Assembly: GCA_050084985.1 (NCBI GenBank)
Contig: JBITNC010000001.1
Span: forward strand, 118,606,001-118,670,000
DNA length: 64,000 bases
Direction of reading: 5' to 3'
DNA from: Nageia nagi
Lineage: Eukaryota; Pinophyta
Both the position numbers and the translations under genes were made by a program. Below the pieces are notes generated by a model. It had not been told where the DNA came from. It ran no database searches and saw only the letters and a program-made list of their open reading frames with translations. Positions 35,201 through 46,559 of this stretch are shown piece by piece; the first letter of the stretch is position 1; each line of letters begins with the position of its first letter.

Positions 35201-37019
35201 TACAAATCATATGTCATGTTATACATGTTTAGTCATCACTTATTGTTATAAGTATTCAGAAAACACTAGTCATCAAAAAACATGATTCCAATGATTTTTG
35301 TAAAACATATTCTTCTAGAGTAATAACATAATAATCAAAATTCAAATCAGTGCACACAAAGGGGACTTCATGTCATATACTTGACTCAGTTCCATACATT
35401 CCTTGGGATAAACACAACACACCCATGTAATGATATATCGAAACAAGCCTTTAGTACCTATTTGGTGTACAACCAATGTGTGTTCAAAATACTTCAATTA
35501 CAATGCTCAAGAAATCATACTTGGATAATTGGGGTAAATACAATTTCCCATGACCTAAAATCAAACCTTATGTTCACCTATAAATGATTGAAACAATAAG
35601 GTTAGAATCATTCGTACATTCATCTTACTTGTTCACTAGCTAATATATATTAGTTTTTTGAACAGTTTATCATCATCGTCACTAACATCATTAGTCAATT
35701 CAAAAGGGGTCATAATGCTAAGATCAGCACCATAATCAAAGTAAGCCCATGATCACATAGTAAGACCATGGCTACATCTCTCTTAAAATGTACCCAAAAC
35801 ATTGTTAATTACAAAATCAAAAGTTATATGTCTACTCACGGTTAAGGTAATTAGGATTGCCTATAACCTAAAATAAGATATTTATGCTCTATGATTCTAA
35901 AAGACTTATGCAAAAGATCATCACGAAACCCATTCTGCTGGGTCAAAAGCAGAGAAAAATGAAAGATGACTTGTATATACAAAACAAGCTTCTTATCACA
36001 TACTCACTTCGACATGCAGAGACAAACTAGAGTCTTGTCATGCAACTGCCATAAATAGCACACAGTATGGAGATAAACACAAGTGAAGTTTTGATATACA
36101 ACATCACTATCTCAAACTTGTATATACAAAACAAGCTTCTTATCACATACTCGCTTCAGCATGCATAGACAAACTAGAGTCTTGTCATGCAACTGCCATA
36201 AATAGCACATAATATGGAGATAAACATAAGCAAAGTTTTGATATACAACATCACTACCTCAAAATTATATACATCAAATAAGCTTACCATCACATACTTG
36301 CTTCGGTATGCAGAGACAAACTAGAGTCTTGTCATGCAACTACCATAAATAGCACACAATATGGAGATTGACACAAGTGTAGTTTTGATGTATTACAATA
36401 TCATTTTCAAAATGTATCAATTGCAAAAGTTAAAAAATCATATTCAGCCATGGCAAGGGCTATCCTCATGACAACACCAGATGATGAAATATGTATAAAT
36501 AACAAGTTTTGATTTAGAGAAGCTATAATTATATCCTACTAAAAGATCTTAAGCTTTATACAAAAAAAGATTTTGATGATATTTCTTAAAAATATCATTA
36601 ACATTTACAAATATCAAAGAAGATAAAATGTGATGTATGATTGTTACAGGAGATCATCTTGAAACCCCATTGTTAGGACAAAGGACAACACCATCAAACT
36701 CATATACTAAAGAGGACTTATATGGTACATGTGTGCTTAGACATGCAAAATGACATAATAGAAATGTCATGCAACTGTCACACAAGCTCAACACATTGTC
36801 ATACCGAAAATAGTCACTTCTGAAGTATATTCAAATTTGTTTTCAAAACTACATCAAATGTAAAATGAAAACACATTTTATCATAATTTGATAAATCAAA
36901 ATTCATCTAAGAAATTGAGTCAAAACTTATATCATAAAAAAACAACAATAAGCAATCAAGCAACAAAGCTTCTCATTCTATATTTTTGAAATCATCAACC
37001 GCATTTTCGGTTGATAATT
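32216..37019. other. S pol-less interior, 4.8 kb, no gene
   Basis: I looked for RT (YxDD, LPQG-like), RNase H and integrase (H2C2, DDE) words on both strands and found none. All frames are under 100 codons without motifs. The part from about 34400 on is built of diverged repeats: 'GAAACCCATTCTGCTGGG' occurs at about 34491 and 35925, with a weaker form near 36659. A 147-bp tandem array lies at 35969-36408. Confidence 0.6.
35969..36408 (+). repeat. 147-bp tandem repeat, three units, in the S 3' region
   Basis: Units begin near 35969, 36116 and 36262. They share 'AAGCTT', 'ATCACATACT', 'GACAAACTAGAGTCTTGTCA' and 'CCATAAATAGCACA'. The first two units are nearly identical; the third is more diverged. 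Related single words recur at about 36740-36790. Confidence 0.85.
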
Positions 37020-37020
37020 C

Positions 37021-37034
37021 AAAAAGGGGCAAAA
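37021..37034 (+). other. S polypurine tract
   Basis: AAAAAGGGGCAAAA directly precedes the TG of the S 3' LTR. Confidence 0.75.
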
Positions 37035-37863
37035 TGTAGACACCTAAAAATGTCCCCTTTTTAACTAGTAAACATTGAAATAATCATAACTCTTTATACA
37101 AGCCTCAAATAAGCTTGAAAACTCCATTATTGGATAGCTCTCATCAAACATGCAAAATGAGTGGTCACATAACCCCTTTTCGATAAAAATTAACTATTTG
37201 GTGATCATTTTAACATTGTTATAAAAATGGAAAACCAGTCGTCAGTGACCCAAAACAAATGCCGATGTTTTGAGCCATTCATCAGCATCCATATTCCAAT
37301 CGTTGGTGACTCTGTAACAGTTGAATAGAAGCCAAAATAGTGAGAGAAAGTTGAAATGTTTCAACTTTCCAAGATGATGTGGATAGAGGGGGTCAGTTAC
37401 GACCTATGGTGGCTTTCACTTCCTCTCACCAACCTTTGAACATCTCATCTAAAATCTATAAATACAAGCTAATACAAAGCAAATGGAACCAATCTTGCCC
37501 AATTTTTGGAGTAGGGTAATGCTGCCAAAATCTTGTGAGGTCATACCTTTTATTGTTTTATACTAGCTTTAATTTAATACATGTCATACATAGATGCTTT
37601 GATGTTATTGTCTTTTGCATGTGTGTAGGATTTACAGGTTGTTCATATCAAGGAGAGAAGCAAGCAAATCAAAAACAATGAAGATCTAATACCTTCATTT
37701 TGGCAAATGGCATTTGTAAAAGTCCCTTCCAAGGGCAAATTGTAGTTTGAGTTGAAAATCAATAACATTTTTACCTATTTCATATAATTTGAGGTTCAGT
37801 GAAGATTGAAGAATAATTGTATTTCATGTTATTCTACATTCCAGCTCTATTTTCACTGTAACA
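37035..37863 (+). repeat. S 3' LTR
   Basis: Direct repeat of 23625-24473 with the same TATA box (37456-37466). Several differences are C/T or G/A changes at CpG positions in the 23828-23910 / 37236-37320 patch. Confidence 0.85.
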
Positions 37864-39400
37864 CATACATCATTGACAAGTTTATTTTTACATAATTTCA
37901 TAACCATGTCTTTTACAATTTTATTCAACATTTACATTACATTGCATATTTGTAAAATAATAGCATTTTCAAATAAATATTTAAGGATTTGTAGCATGCC
38001 CTGCTTTACAATGAATTTATAATAAACACATGTTGTTAATAGTGTGAAAATAGTAATATCATATTTGTAATCTTGAACCATAGTCAATTAGTAGCAATTT
38101 AAATCATTTTGCATTATGAAAATCATGAAAGAACATTTTTGCATATCATAACATTTTTCACATAAGCATTAATTTGACTTATTTTGACCCTATGTACCTT
38201 TAGTCTATAAATAATCCATATCATGATATCCTTCTCTTTTTTGAACTTTTAAAAGCATGATAGCATTTTTTATATTTGAAAGCATCCACAATTTTGGATT
38301 AAACATGTCATTAACAATATTAAAATGATAAAATTGATCATTCGCATAAAGAGCATATGCAATTGACATTGAGACATTATAATTCAAATATTTAACATTT
38401 CAAAAATATGTACTTAAACTAAAATTAAAATTTTGCACATGCATTTAATTAAATCTAATTTGATAATTTAAAATTTCACCTTTTCTATCATGTAACATGT
38501 ATCATATGAATGTATTTTGAACTAGTGAAAATAGAATTACAATCTAGCACTTGAATCATTTGCCAATTTTATGTAAAGAACATTGTTAATGATGTCCATT
38601 TAATATTAATAATCATGAAAAATGGAACATAATCAATTTTCTTGGAAATGCATAATGTAACCATTGAATATCATTATATTACAATTTTTTATCATCACAT
38701 GTAGAATCATACATTAATTTGGTGTTTTGGATGCCACTAATAGTGTGAATTTGATAGAATTAGTTTTTCAAAAAGAGGTTACTACTAATTAAAATAATTC
38801 CATGCATTTTTCCCATGTAATCCATCACTCTACACGTATTAGATTTAACATTTTAAATGGAAGTCATTTAAGTAGGGTTTAATATCAAAATTAGATAAAA
38901 AATGGTTTAGGTGTTGACTTTATCATTTTTCCTCTTATCATTTTTCTATCCTTGGAGCTCTTTAGGTACTAGCAAGACTATTATTGTATTTTCCAACTTT
39001 GCGCCTCCTTTTGACCTCCTTATCATTGATCATCTTTTCCCCCAATTGTTCAAGTTTCTTACTTACCTTTTGACATAGATAATGATGCATGGCATATAGT
39101 GGAGAGACCTCTAACCAAGCAAAAGGGACACAGTATAAAGTACCTTTGGAGCCTTCCTTTTTGAGCATATAGTGAATATCATTTATTTTTTTATTTTCAT
39201 GCAATTTGTTTACTGTATTTCATTTGACCTAAAACCATAGGGTTTCTCTATTTTGCTATTTAAAGTTTATTTTCTTTATTTTCTTAACTATTATAGCCAT
39301 TTTTATAGTCATTTTATGTTTAATGTTTTAGAGTTTTATTTTGCACAACTTGTATATATAAATTTGGGTTTTTGATTTCAGGAGAGGAAAATTAGCATTA
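37864..39400. other. M interior, no recognisable gene
   Basis: AT-rich degenerate M sequence. No minus-strand pol motif is visible. The minus-strand frame 38962-39204 (80 codons, Lys-rich) has no motif. The last 170 bases could be the upstream region of the PMD gene, and a splice-acceptor-like TTTTTGATTTCAG lies at 39370-39382. Confidence 0.4.
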
Positions 39401-39410
39401 GAGGTCGAGC

Positions 39411-41228
39411 CATGTCCACAAATTCATTGGAGAAGGCTAGGGAATGGCCCAAGACAAACCATGAGGATGATATCCACATGCAATTAGGGTTAAATGGCTA
39501 TTATCAATCATATCCTTCATGACCTTCCACTTCTCATAGCATTTTTTGATTGTTGGTATCAAGAAACTAACACTTTTCAACTTCCCCCTGGTGAAATGAT
39601 AGTTACTCTTATGGATGTTTACCAAATTTGGGAGATTCTATTTGGGGCCAACTTGTTCATCATGTTGAGGTTGCAAATAATGAGGAAAAACATTGGTACA
39701 CTATATGGATAATAGGGGAGGAGTATAATGACTGGGAGAATAGAGCCTCCCACTTGCATGAAGCATGGAATTTTACTTCTCCTGCTAGGTATTTGAAGTT
39801 ACTTATTACCTCCATCATTTGGATATACCCTTGCCTAGATAAGAGTAGTTCAACCTTTTTGTTAGGGATGATATGGATAATGCAATACATTTATGCCAGG
39901 AGTACCCTTTCTTCTTGGGATTTTATTATTTTTTTCTCAATTGTATAAGAATTTGCATAATTTTTTATGTGTGGATAAATTCAACATCACCATTGCTCAT
40001 GTTGATTTAATGCAATTATAGAAATATGAAAAGTTATCTATGATCCAACCTATGGGACTCCAAAGGGCTAGGGAGGATCGTACAAACATAGCCATGACTT
40101 TCTAGGTATCAAAGCTTCATGGATACATGTATCCATACTCACTAGAGGTGATGCCATGAGAGATCGATATAATTTAGTTAGAGGACTTACTATGGGTATC
40201 CTATATAGATTTTATTTAGGATGAGAATGCCTACCAACTTGCTTGGGTAAGGAAACCTTACTTTCTTTAAACTTGAAGGAATCTCATAGAGCCATACCTA
40301 CCATAACAGGTGTTGAGGTAGTTCAAGATTTGATAAGGGATTCCACCTGGCCCGATCTACTACATCCTCTAGAGGGTGGAGAGGTATGTTCCACTAGGAG
40401 ATCAAATTATTCTAGAATGGGTCACCATGTGGGAGGATCCATACATCCTGGACCCTATAGAGGCTACTTTTATGAATCTAGTTACAGTGAGGGATTACAT
40501 GACATGGTGGGAGATGATTATACCATCCCTATTAGGCATAGAGAAGGATAAGGATGAGTATGAGGAGATGGATGTTACTCCTTTAAAGGGGTATTTTGAC
40601 AATGACCCATATAATATCAATAATCTTATGGACAACATGCTAGTGTAAGAGCATCCATCAATTCTAGCACTAGGGCTAGAGACTTTATTTGAGGCTATTC
40701 CACTAGTATCAACAGGTAAAACCCTATGACATACTTATACATGTATGATTTTTTGACATTTTTGGTTATTATGGATTACTAACTTGTGACTTCTATTTGT
40801 AAGCAAGAGAGATTGCTATTGAAATTATTACTCTAGAGATGGAGATTGAGAGGTTGAAGCCTTTCGAGGCTATGGTTTTAGGGTTGTAATCACAAATATC
40901 TACTCTTTGGACCACACTTGTAGCTAGGGACATATAGATAGCCTCTATGGATTAGTCTATGAAGTGGTTACAGGAGAGGGTGGGCATGTCATCACTTAAT
41001 GAGCAGTGGGATTTTATCCAATAGCTTAAGGATAAAATAAAGAAGAGAGATAAGGATATCATTATTCTTAGGAGTAAGTATGAGAGGGCCAAAGCAATAA
41101 TGGCCTCTCCTGGGATTAGTTCAAGTTATGTAATGGGTGGGATTTCCATTTTAGGAAAGAATAGTGGGAGTAGGAGGGTTTATAGGATTAGTGAGGTATG
41201 GAGTAGTAGTAGTAGTACATGCAACTAG
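39411..41228 (+). pseudogene. Plant mobile domain (PMD) gene remnant, antisense within M
   Basis: 'LHDLPLLIAFFDCWYQETNT' and 'FQLPPGEMIVTLMDVYQIW' (about 39518-39633) match the PMD signature of MAIN/MAIL-type proteins ('..L...V.RW..ETHTF.LP.GE...TL.DV'). After a frameshift the domain continues through 'GQLVHHVEVANNEEKHWY' and, in broken frames, 'KLHGYMYPYSLEVMP'. It then runs to 'RYVPLGDQIILEWVTMWEDP' (about 40379-40440) and 'TVRDYMTWWEMIIPSL'. An intron-like gap with GT...AG borders lies at about 40712-40806. A coiled-coil tail (40807-41220, 'QLKDKIKKRDKDIIILRSK') ends at a TAG at 41226. The opening ATG at 39411 gives 'MSTNSLEKAREWPK'. At least three frameshifts and many stops make it non-functional. 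PMD genes are often captured by plant transposons. Confidence 0.65.
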
Positions 41229-41229
41229 G

Positions 41230-42290
41230 TTTTACTATGAGACATGGTTCCACCCCTTATATATATATCCCAATTTTGTGTACAATTTTGAATGCATGTT
41301 CAATTTTTAGCTTTTTTTATGTGAATGAATGGTTTAATTACATATAAAGTTGTATAAATATAATTTACACTTTAAGTTTTAAAGCATAAGTTTCAAAATT
41401 TGTAAGCAAAAACCATGCATATAACTTCAGATTTTCATTTGCAATAAACATAAGAATTTAACTTATGAAATGAATGCAAGTACATAATAAATATAATGAA
41501 CATACTCAAACCAATTTATAACCCATATTCAATCTCATTGCATTACTCAAACTCACAAATGAACCTAATACAAGATTCCTTATTTGCAATATACAATGAA
41601 CCTGAGTAATTTGTTTTTCTTTAATGAACTTAAACCTTGATAACATGTCTATAGAACATCTCAGTAGACTATAAGGATAGAGGATATACTATTGTTTTCT
41701 ACTTTAGTATGATATATGAATTCCATTAATGACATAAAAATAGTCCCATTCTATTAATGACATAGATTTTGAAGAATTTGAAAGAAAAATATATGAGGGA
41801 CTTGACCAAAATCTATCCAAAAGATAGATAAACCCATGACATGACTTCTATGGCAATAAAAAAGATACATATAACCATGCAAAAAGTAACCAACCTTAGA
41901 TACACAACAATTTTTTATTTTTACAATTTAAGAAATAAATATACATATCTGGAATGGTTTAGCAACCCATATGCATTTTGCAGATGTAGGTACAAAAATA
42001 GATTCCTTTCTAATGGTGTAATTTCTGTTGTTGACAACATGTAGAAATCTTACACATCATTAGTAGTATTAATTCTATAAGCTTCACCATGGTATTATAT
42101 TTTCTCTCCATTATAGGCTTTACTTGCTTGTTTCTAATGTTCCCTTCATTCTCTTTTGTTAGGGAAAAAATAATTCATACAATGTGAAGTACTTACCGAA
42201 CAAATGAAGCCTTTTGGATGTTGAGTCATGTTTGGTAAGGGGTTCATAAATATCTTCAACTATTCATTTTCATGATGTACAGGCCCTTCT
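41230..42290. other. M interior between PMD and gag, no gene
   Basis: Degenerate sequence. The plus-strand frame 41841-42044 has no motif. No protease or RT word is visible on the minus strand where M pol would be expected. Confidence 0.45.
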
Positions 42291-44390
42291 TTTTCTTTAG
42301 GATTATCATCCATGTGAATTGCTTTATTTTCAATAAAATCCAAAATTATATTTCTTAAGATCCTATAATTTTTTGTTAAATGCCCTAATGTCCTATGATA
42401 ATTGCAATATTCTTCATATCTATAGAAACACCATTAGGAAAGTGATGTTGAACCATATGTGGAAGCTTAATAAGCTCTTTGTTTAAAAACACATTAGGAA
42501 TGTTATCAATAGTATCAATTATATTAGTAAACTTCCTTTGTGGTCTAGTCCTTTTTCTATCAACATTAGTTGTAGCATACACTTGACATTTATCTTTTTT
42601 TCCAGATACTTGTGTTTTACCTTTCTTTTTATACACTTGAGGTTCTTAGTGATGTTTCTTATAAGTTTGATTTATATAATCTTTCTTTTTAAGAAAAATA
42701 TCTATCATTTAAGCTAATGTCAATCTAGTGTTAGATACAACTTGTAATTTATATATAGGCAATAGAGCATTTGTAAAAGTATTATTTAAATCTTATTCTA
42801 GTATAGATATTTTATTTGCTATTTATTTCCACACTTTAACAAGATAAGACATATATTGATTAGACAATTTCTTAATTTTATACAAATCCTTGAATTGAAC
42901 TCTTTTTATGATATTATATCTAATTTTTTTCAAAAATCTATGTATCAAATCTTCATACTTATCAATACTCTTTTCAGGAAGACTAAAGTACCATTTCAAT
43001 ACATCATCTTTCAAGCTACTTAAAAACAATTTTACAAGCATATCTTTATCATGAACATATGCAATAGCTTCCTCTTGAAATTTTCTAACATGCATTTTTG
43101 AATCTTGTAAACCATCAAATTTTATAAATTTCTCACTCTTTTTACAAACAAACAACTTAGAAACAATACTATCATTCAATGGATGCTTTAAGAAACATAA
43201 GAAATCATATTCATAATTCATATGCATATATTTTTCTAAGTTTTCAATCCTTTCATGCATTTTCTTTCCATTATTGGGTACTATAGGAGGTTTTTTTAGT
43301 TGTTGGTTTTGTACTATAGGCTTATTCTATATAGGTACATTGATATTTAAGGTTGATGATGGGGTTTGTGGTGATGCATTGCTATTCTGGGAGGTTGGTT
43401 TATTTATTTTTTCCCTTATAATTTCATCCTCTTTTAGGGGCACAAATGGTCCAATCCTATGTATTTTTCATTCTCAAATTTATCAATAAATTTCAATATA
43501 AAATCTAATTATTGAACCTCATTAGCCTTTTGAAAGTAATCAATTTCTTAAGCCTCAAAAATAACTTCAACTTTTATTCCATGCTCTTTTTTTGACCAAT
43601 TAGGATTTTGTACATAAGCATTATTAATGATAATAAAAACTTGTTTATCAACATCTTCTACAATTTCATCATCAACTAAAATTCTCTTACCTTTATTCCT
43701 CCTAGAACATTCAAAAAGCTTACTTGGATTACAATCTTTAGACTAGATTATTGATGGTTTAGACTCTACTTTATTCTCCTCATTGTAATTCTTAATGATC
43801 TTTTCTTTTGGTGGTTTAGTTTCTTCTACTTCCACATTGTTAGAAGAATGTGTATAATTTATGTCATTCATGATATTTTTCTTAGTAGTATAAGCCCTCC
43901 ATTTTTGAGGCCATAGAATTTCATAAGAAAAAAAACTATTTAAGTATTAGAAAGTTGGAGTACCCACTTATAATAACTTATAATTTATTTGGATATCTAT
44001 AACTTATTCAATATTATTAGAAAGATAATATTCCAACTTTTCTTTATTAGATAGCAATTATTTTATTGATCAAACATGGCTAGGAATTCTATCTAATTCT
44101 TCAATTTCAGCATCACTATCAGAAGTGTCACCATGGCTTCCCAAACTTACACTATTAAAATCATAAGTAGTAAAACACATATGAACCTTATTAGGGGTTT
44201 ATTCAATAATATTCATTCTTTTACTATAATTTGTATATTCAATATCATTATCCTCATTAGTATCCATTATATCATTAGGATCAAGCTTTTGCATAAGTAA
44301 ATCAAGATTAACCCTAACACTTCTCTTGGTCTCATCAAAAAAGACCTTACTTCTAAAAACCCTAGTTTGTTCTTCATTCAAATTCATCTT
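42290..44390 (-). pseudogene. M gag remnant (Tat/Ogre-like)
   Basis: Reading leftward: an N-terminal frame 44387-44199 begins 'MNLNEEQTRVFRSKVFFDET'. A broken middle follows. The gag core is open at 43260-42823 and includes 'FDGLQDSKMHVRKFQEEAIA', 'FLSSLKDDVLKWYFSLPEKS' and 'YEDLIHRFLKKI'. The Lys-rich 42636-42385 region follows. A knuckle reads 'EYCNYHRTLGHLTKNYR' near 42370-42420; this is the S-type C-X2-H-X4-H-X4-C pattern with the last Cys changed to Tyr. It is followed by 'NPKEKEGPVHHEN'. Frameshifts and stops make it dead. Protease is not recognisable beyond it. Confidence 0.7.
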
Positions 44391-44533
44391 TAAAATATAG
44401 GTAGAATAAACCCTACTTTTATCATTTTATCAAGCCATTACTCTAAGCACCTCAAGTAAGGGAAGAGATAATGACATAAATTGATTCATAACTCCTAAGA
44501 AGGGATGCCCTAGAATGGAATCTTGGTGTATAA

Positions 44534-44553
44534 GAATGTTGGGTTCACTAAAA
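44534..44553 (-). other. M primer-binding-site-like motif
   Basis: On the minus strand, TTTTAGTGAACCCAACATTC follows the end of the M 5' LTR directly. It resembles the R motif TTGGTGAACCTAAC. The tRNA is not assigned. Confidence 0.45.
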
Positions 44554-45214
44554 TGTAAAATTTAAATTGTATAAAATATAAATATACATAATAAATAAAT
44601 GATCTACAATAAAACAAGAGATAGATAAGTACACTATATCAGATATGATAAATATACATAAAAATAATGCACCTAATATGAATTATATCTACAATACTTA
44701 AAAGAAAATGTCAATTAATATTTGGAGGATTAGGATCAGATTGCATGAGAGCTTGTAATGGATCTTTCCATGTACAAAATCAATAGCTTTGGCTAATAAA
44801 ATATGGAACCCTCAATCTTTAGATGAAGAATTATGTAGTACACTAAAGATATAAAGTTTTAGAGCTCAAAATATAATAATTTCTCATAATAGATGGCATC
44901 AAGAGAAACCATTGCTTGATGAAGATTACGGTAGACAACCACCTATCAAATATCTTATCATATCAAAGAGTTTCAATCTATGGAGGTTAACCTATTCCAC
45001 TTTCATATATAGCCTACAAAGATGTTATAGAGGTGTGAAATCTAACCTCCAAAAATAATATAAAACTTTATTATATTCAAGATAATTTGAAATATGAACC
45101 ATAGCACATTGTCATATCAACTTTGTATTAACATTTTTAATATTGCAATAAGCCATTTAGGAAGTCTAAATATGATATATTAAATAAATAATAAATCATT
45201 TTTAGGTGTCTACA
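44554..45214 (-). repeat. M 5' LTR
   Basis: Direct repeat of 22253-22971. On the minus strand it starts TGTAGACACCTAAAAATG and ends ATTTTACA. Confidence 0.8.
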
Positions 45215-45219
45215 CAAGG

Positions 45220-45382
45220 AGTTATCCCACAATAATCAATGCAAAGAGAGGGAAAAATACATCACCAAATATTTGATGATTTAAATATTTTCTTAGTTCA
45301 TGGAAGTATTCTTTTTCTTCTCTCTATTTTATTTCAAGCATAATTTCATTTTATTTTATTAAAACTTGCAAATGAGGGTAAC
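45220..45382 (+). other. R 3' interior edge
   Basis: A short stretch between the M insertion and the R 3' LTR. The last bases, GCAAATGAGGGTAAC, are a possible decayed polypurine tract of R. Confidence 0.4.
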
Positions 45383-46163
45383 TATTGACACTAATTTAGA
45401 ACCACTTTTAAGCCCAAATTAGTTATCATATGACCGTAAGGATAATATGCTTTATTTTAACATTGTATCTCTTTTTATTTTAAAATTAATATGACATAAG
45501 TTATATTATTACAATGTCACCCCATTCATTTTGCAAGTTCACCCTATCATCAATGCTAATTTGCATATGCCTTTGGTTGTTCTTTCACATATAAAAGGAG
45601 GAGACATGATCCATAATAAATCATCAAATATTAGCCTTAATAGTTGGCAAGTATTTAAAAAATAAGGTATCTCTCAACATATCCTAATGATAATTGAGAT
45701 ATGTTATTTAATAAGAGTTGTTTACAATACTTATTTTGCAATACTTCTAGAATAGGCCTATCTATGCATTGATGAAATTAGTTCTAGATATTATGACCTA
45801 AATCAATAGTAATGTTAGCCTCAATATTTCTAGTAGCATCAACACTACCATCAATTTTTCATTTAACTCTAAAATGTTAAATGTGAGATTTGATCCCTAG
45901 AAAGATTTTATCTAGAAGTACTCTCATCAACCAAGTAGATAAAAGGTATATTTTTCTTATCTCTTAACTCATAGGTTATAAATCTTATCTGCTAACTTAA
46001 GCTATTCTTGTTCATTATTTATTATTCTAATTTATCATTATATGGCCTTTTTTTTGTTAATCAATGTAGGCAATGGGCTCAATAGTATTGTTCTCAACTA
46101 AAGTATATGCACTATCACATTATGACACCTTTATAAATTAGGGCATACATTTTATTATCTACA
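45383..46163 (+). repeat. R 3' LTR
   Basis: Aligns to 10853-11138 joined to 12292-12745. It starts TATTGACACTAATTTAG (first dinucleotide TG decayed to TA) and ends TTATTATCTACA. The TATA-like ATATAAAAGGAG is at 45589-45600. It lacks the CACTA element, so it shows the empty site. Confidence 0.65.
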
Positions 46164-46559
46164 AAGGGACTTATCATTACCTCAAGAAAACTAAAAGTTT
46201 CTTTAACAAATATCTAGAAGAAATCATGTAACATGATGACTCCCAACATATCTTGATTGAAATGCCTTTGAAATAAGCATCTAGCTTAATAACTATGAGA
46301 ACAATATTTTTATACAATAAAGTTTAAGATGGATATAAAAAATGAGATATGGGAAGCAACAACATGAAACAATTTAAGGATAAATAAAATAAATAGATAA
46401 AATAAGGGAGAAATATGAATAAAGTGATAAATGTACAAGAGCACTAAATAAACAAAAATGATAAACATGTTAAAAATAAGAATAAAAATATGAAAAATAT
46501 ACAAATACATAATACTTATAAATAAAAATATGATATTTTTATTTCTATTTCTTTTCTTT
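46164..46559. other. No gene seen
   Basis: AT-rich sequence between the R 3' LTR and the Q integrase end, probably Q 3' non-coding sequence. The minus-strand frame 46310-46510 is low-complexity. Confidence 0.4.

Larger units (their letters stand above)
23625..37863 (+). mobile_element. Element S: Tat/Ogre-like LTR element with gag and protease, no RT
   Basis: LTRs at 23625-24473 and 37035-37863 are easily aligned and share the start TGTAGACACCTAAAAATGTC and the end TTTCACTG.AACA. Interior: about 1.4 kb leader, a 352-codon ORF, gag with zinc knuckle, protease split by T, then about 4.8 kb with no RT or integrase, then a polypurine tract. The protease wording (DEGSD, NILLSRPWI) and the C-X2-H-X4-H-X4-C knuckle are typical of the Tat/Ogre branch of Ty3/Gypsy. 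It sits inside M. A clear 5-bp duplication is lacking (AATAT left, CATAC right). It is a large gag-protease derivative. Confidence 0.75.
22253..45214 (-). mobile_element. Element M: minus-strand LTR element with gag and antisense PMD
   Basis: Direct repeats at 22253-22971 and 44554-45214 are the LTRs. Orientation is minus. The polypurine tract (complement of 22972-22985) abuts the left LTR, a primer-site-like motif abuts the right LTR (44534-44553), and gag reads leftward from about 44390. Flanks are CATGG (22248-22252) and CAAGG (45215-45219), a 4-of-5 target duplication. With S removed the element is about 8.7 kb. I find gag but no RT or integrase. A plant mobile domain pseudogene lies inside on the opposite strand. 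Confidence 0.75.
10853..46163 (+). mobile_element. Element R: old outer LTR retrotransposon, heavily nested
   Basis: Direct repeats at 10853-12745 and 45383-46163 align over their whole length once the CACTA insertion in the left copy is removed. Both carry plus-strand features: TGT.GACACTAA-type starts, a TATA-like ATATAAAAGGAG at 45589, and a primer-site-like TTGGTGAACCTAAC after the left copy. A gag remnant lies inside at about 14600. The remaining interior is about 6 kb (12746-17062, 20505-22252, 45220-45382) once the Copia element and M are removed. A matching target-site duplication is not evident (AATAG left, AAGGG right), so pairing of the two LTRs into one insertion is likely but not certain. 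Confidence 0.6.

Noticed and set aside
45383-46163. R right-hand repeat as the 3' LTR of the minus-strand element Q
   Set aside because: Its orientation matches the plus-strand left copy (TATA motif and start word on plus), and no purine tract on the minus strand adjoins its right edge.
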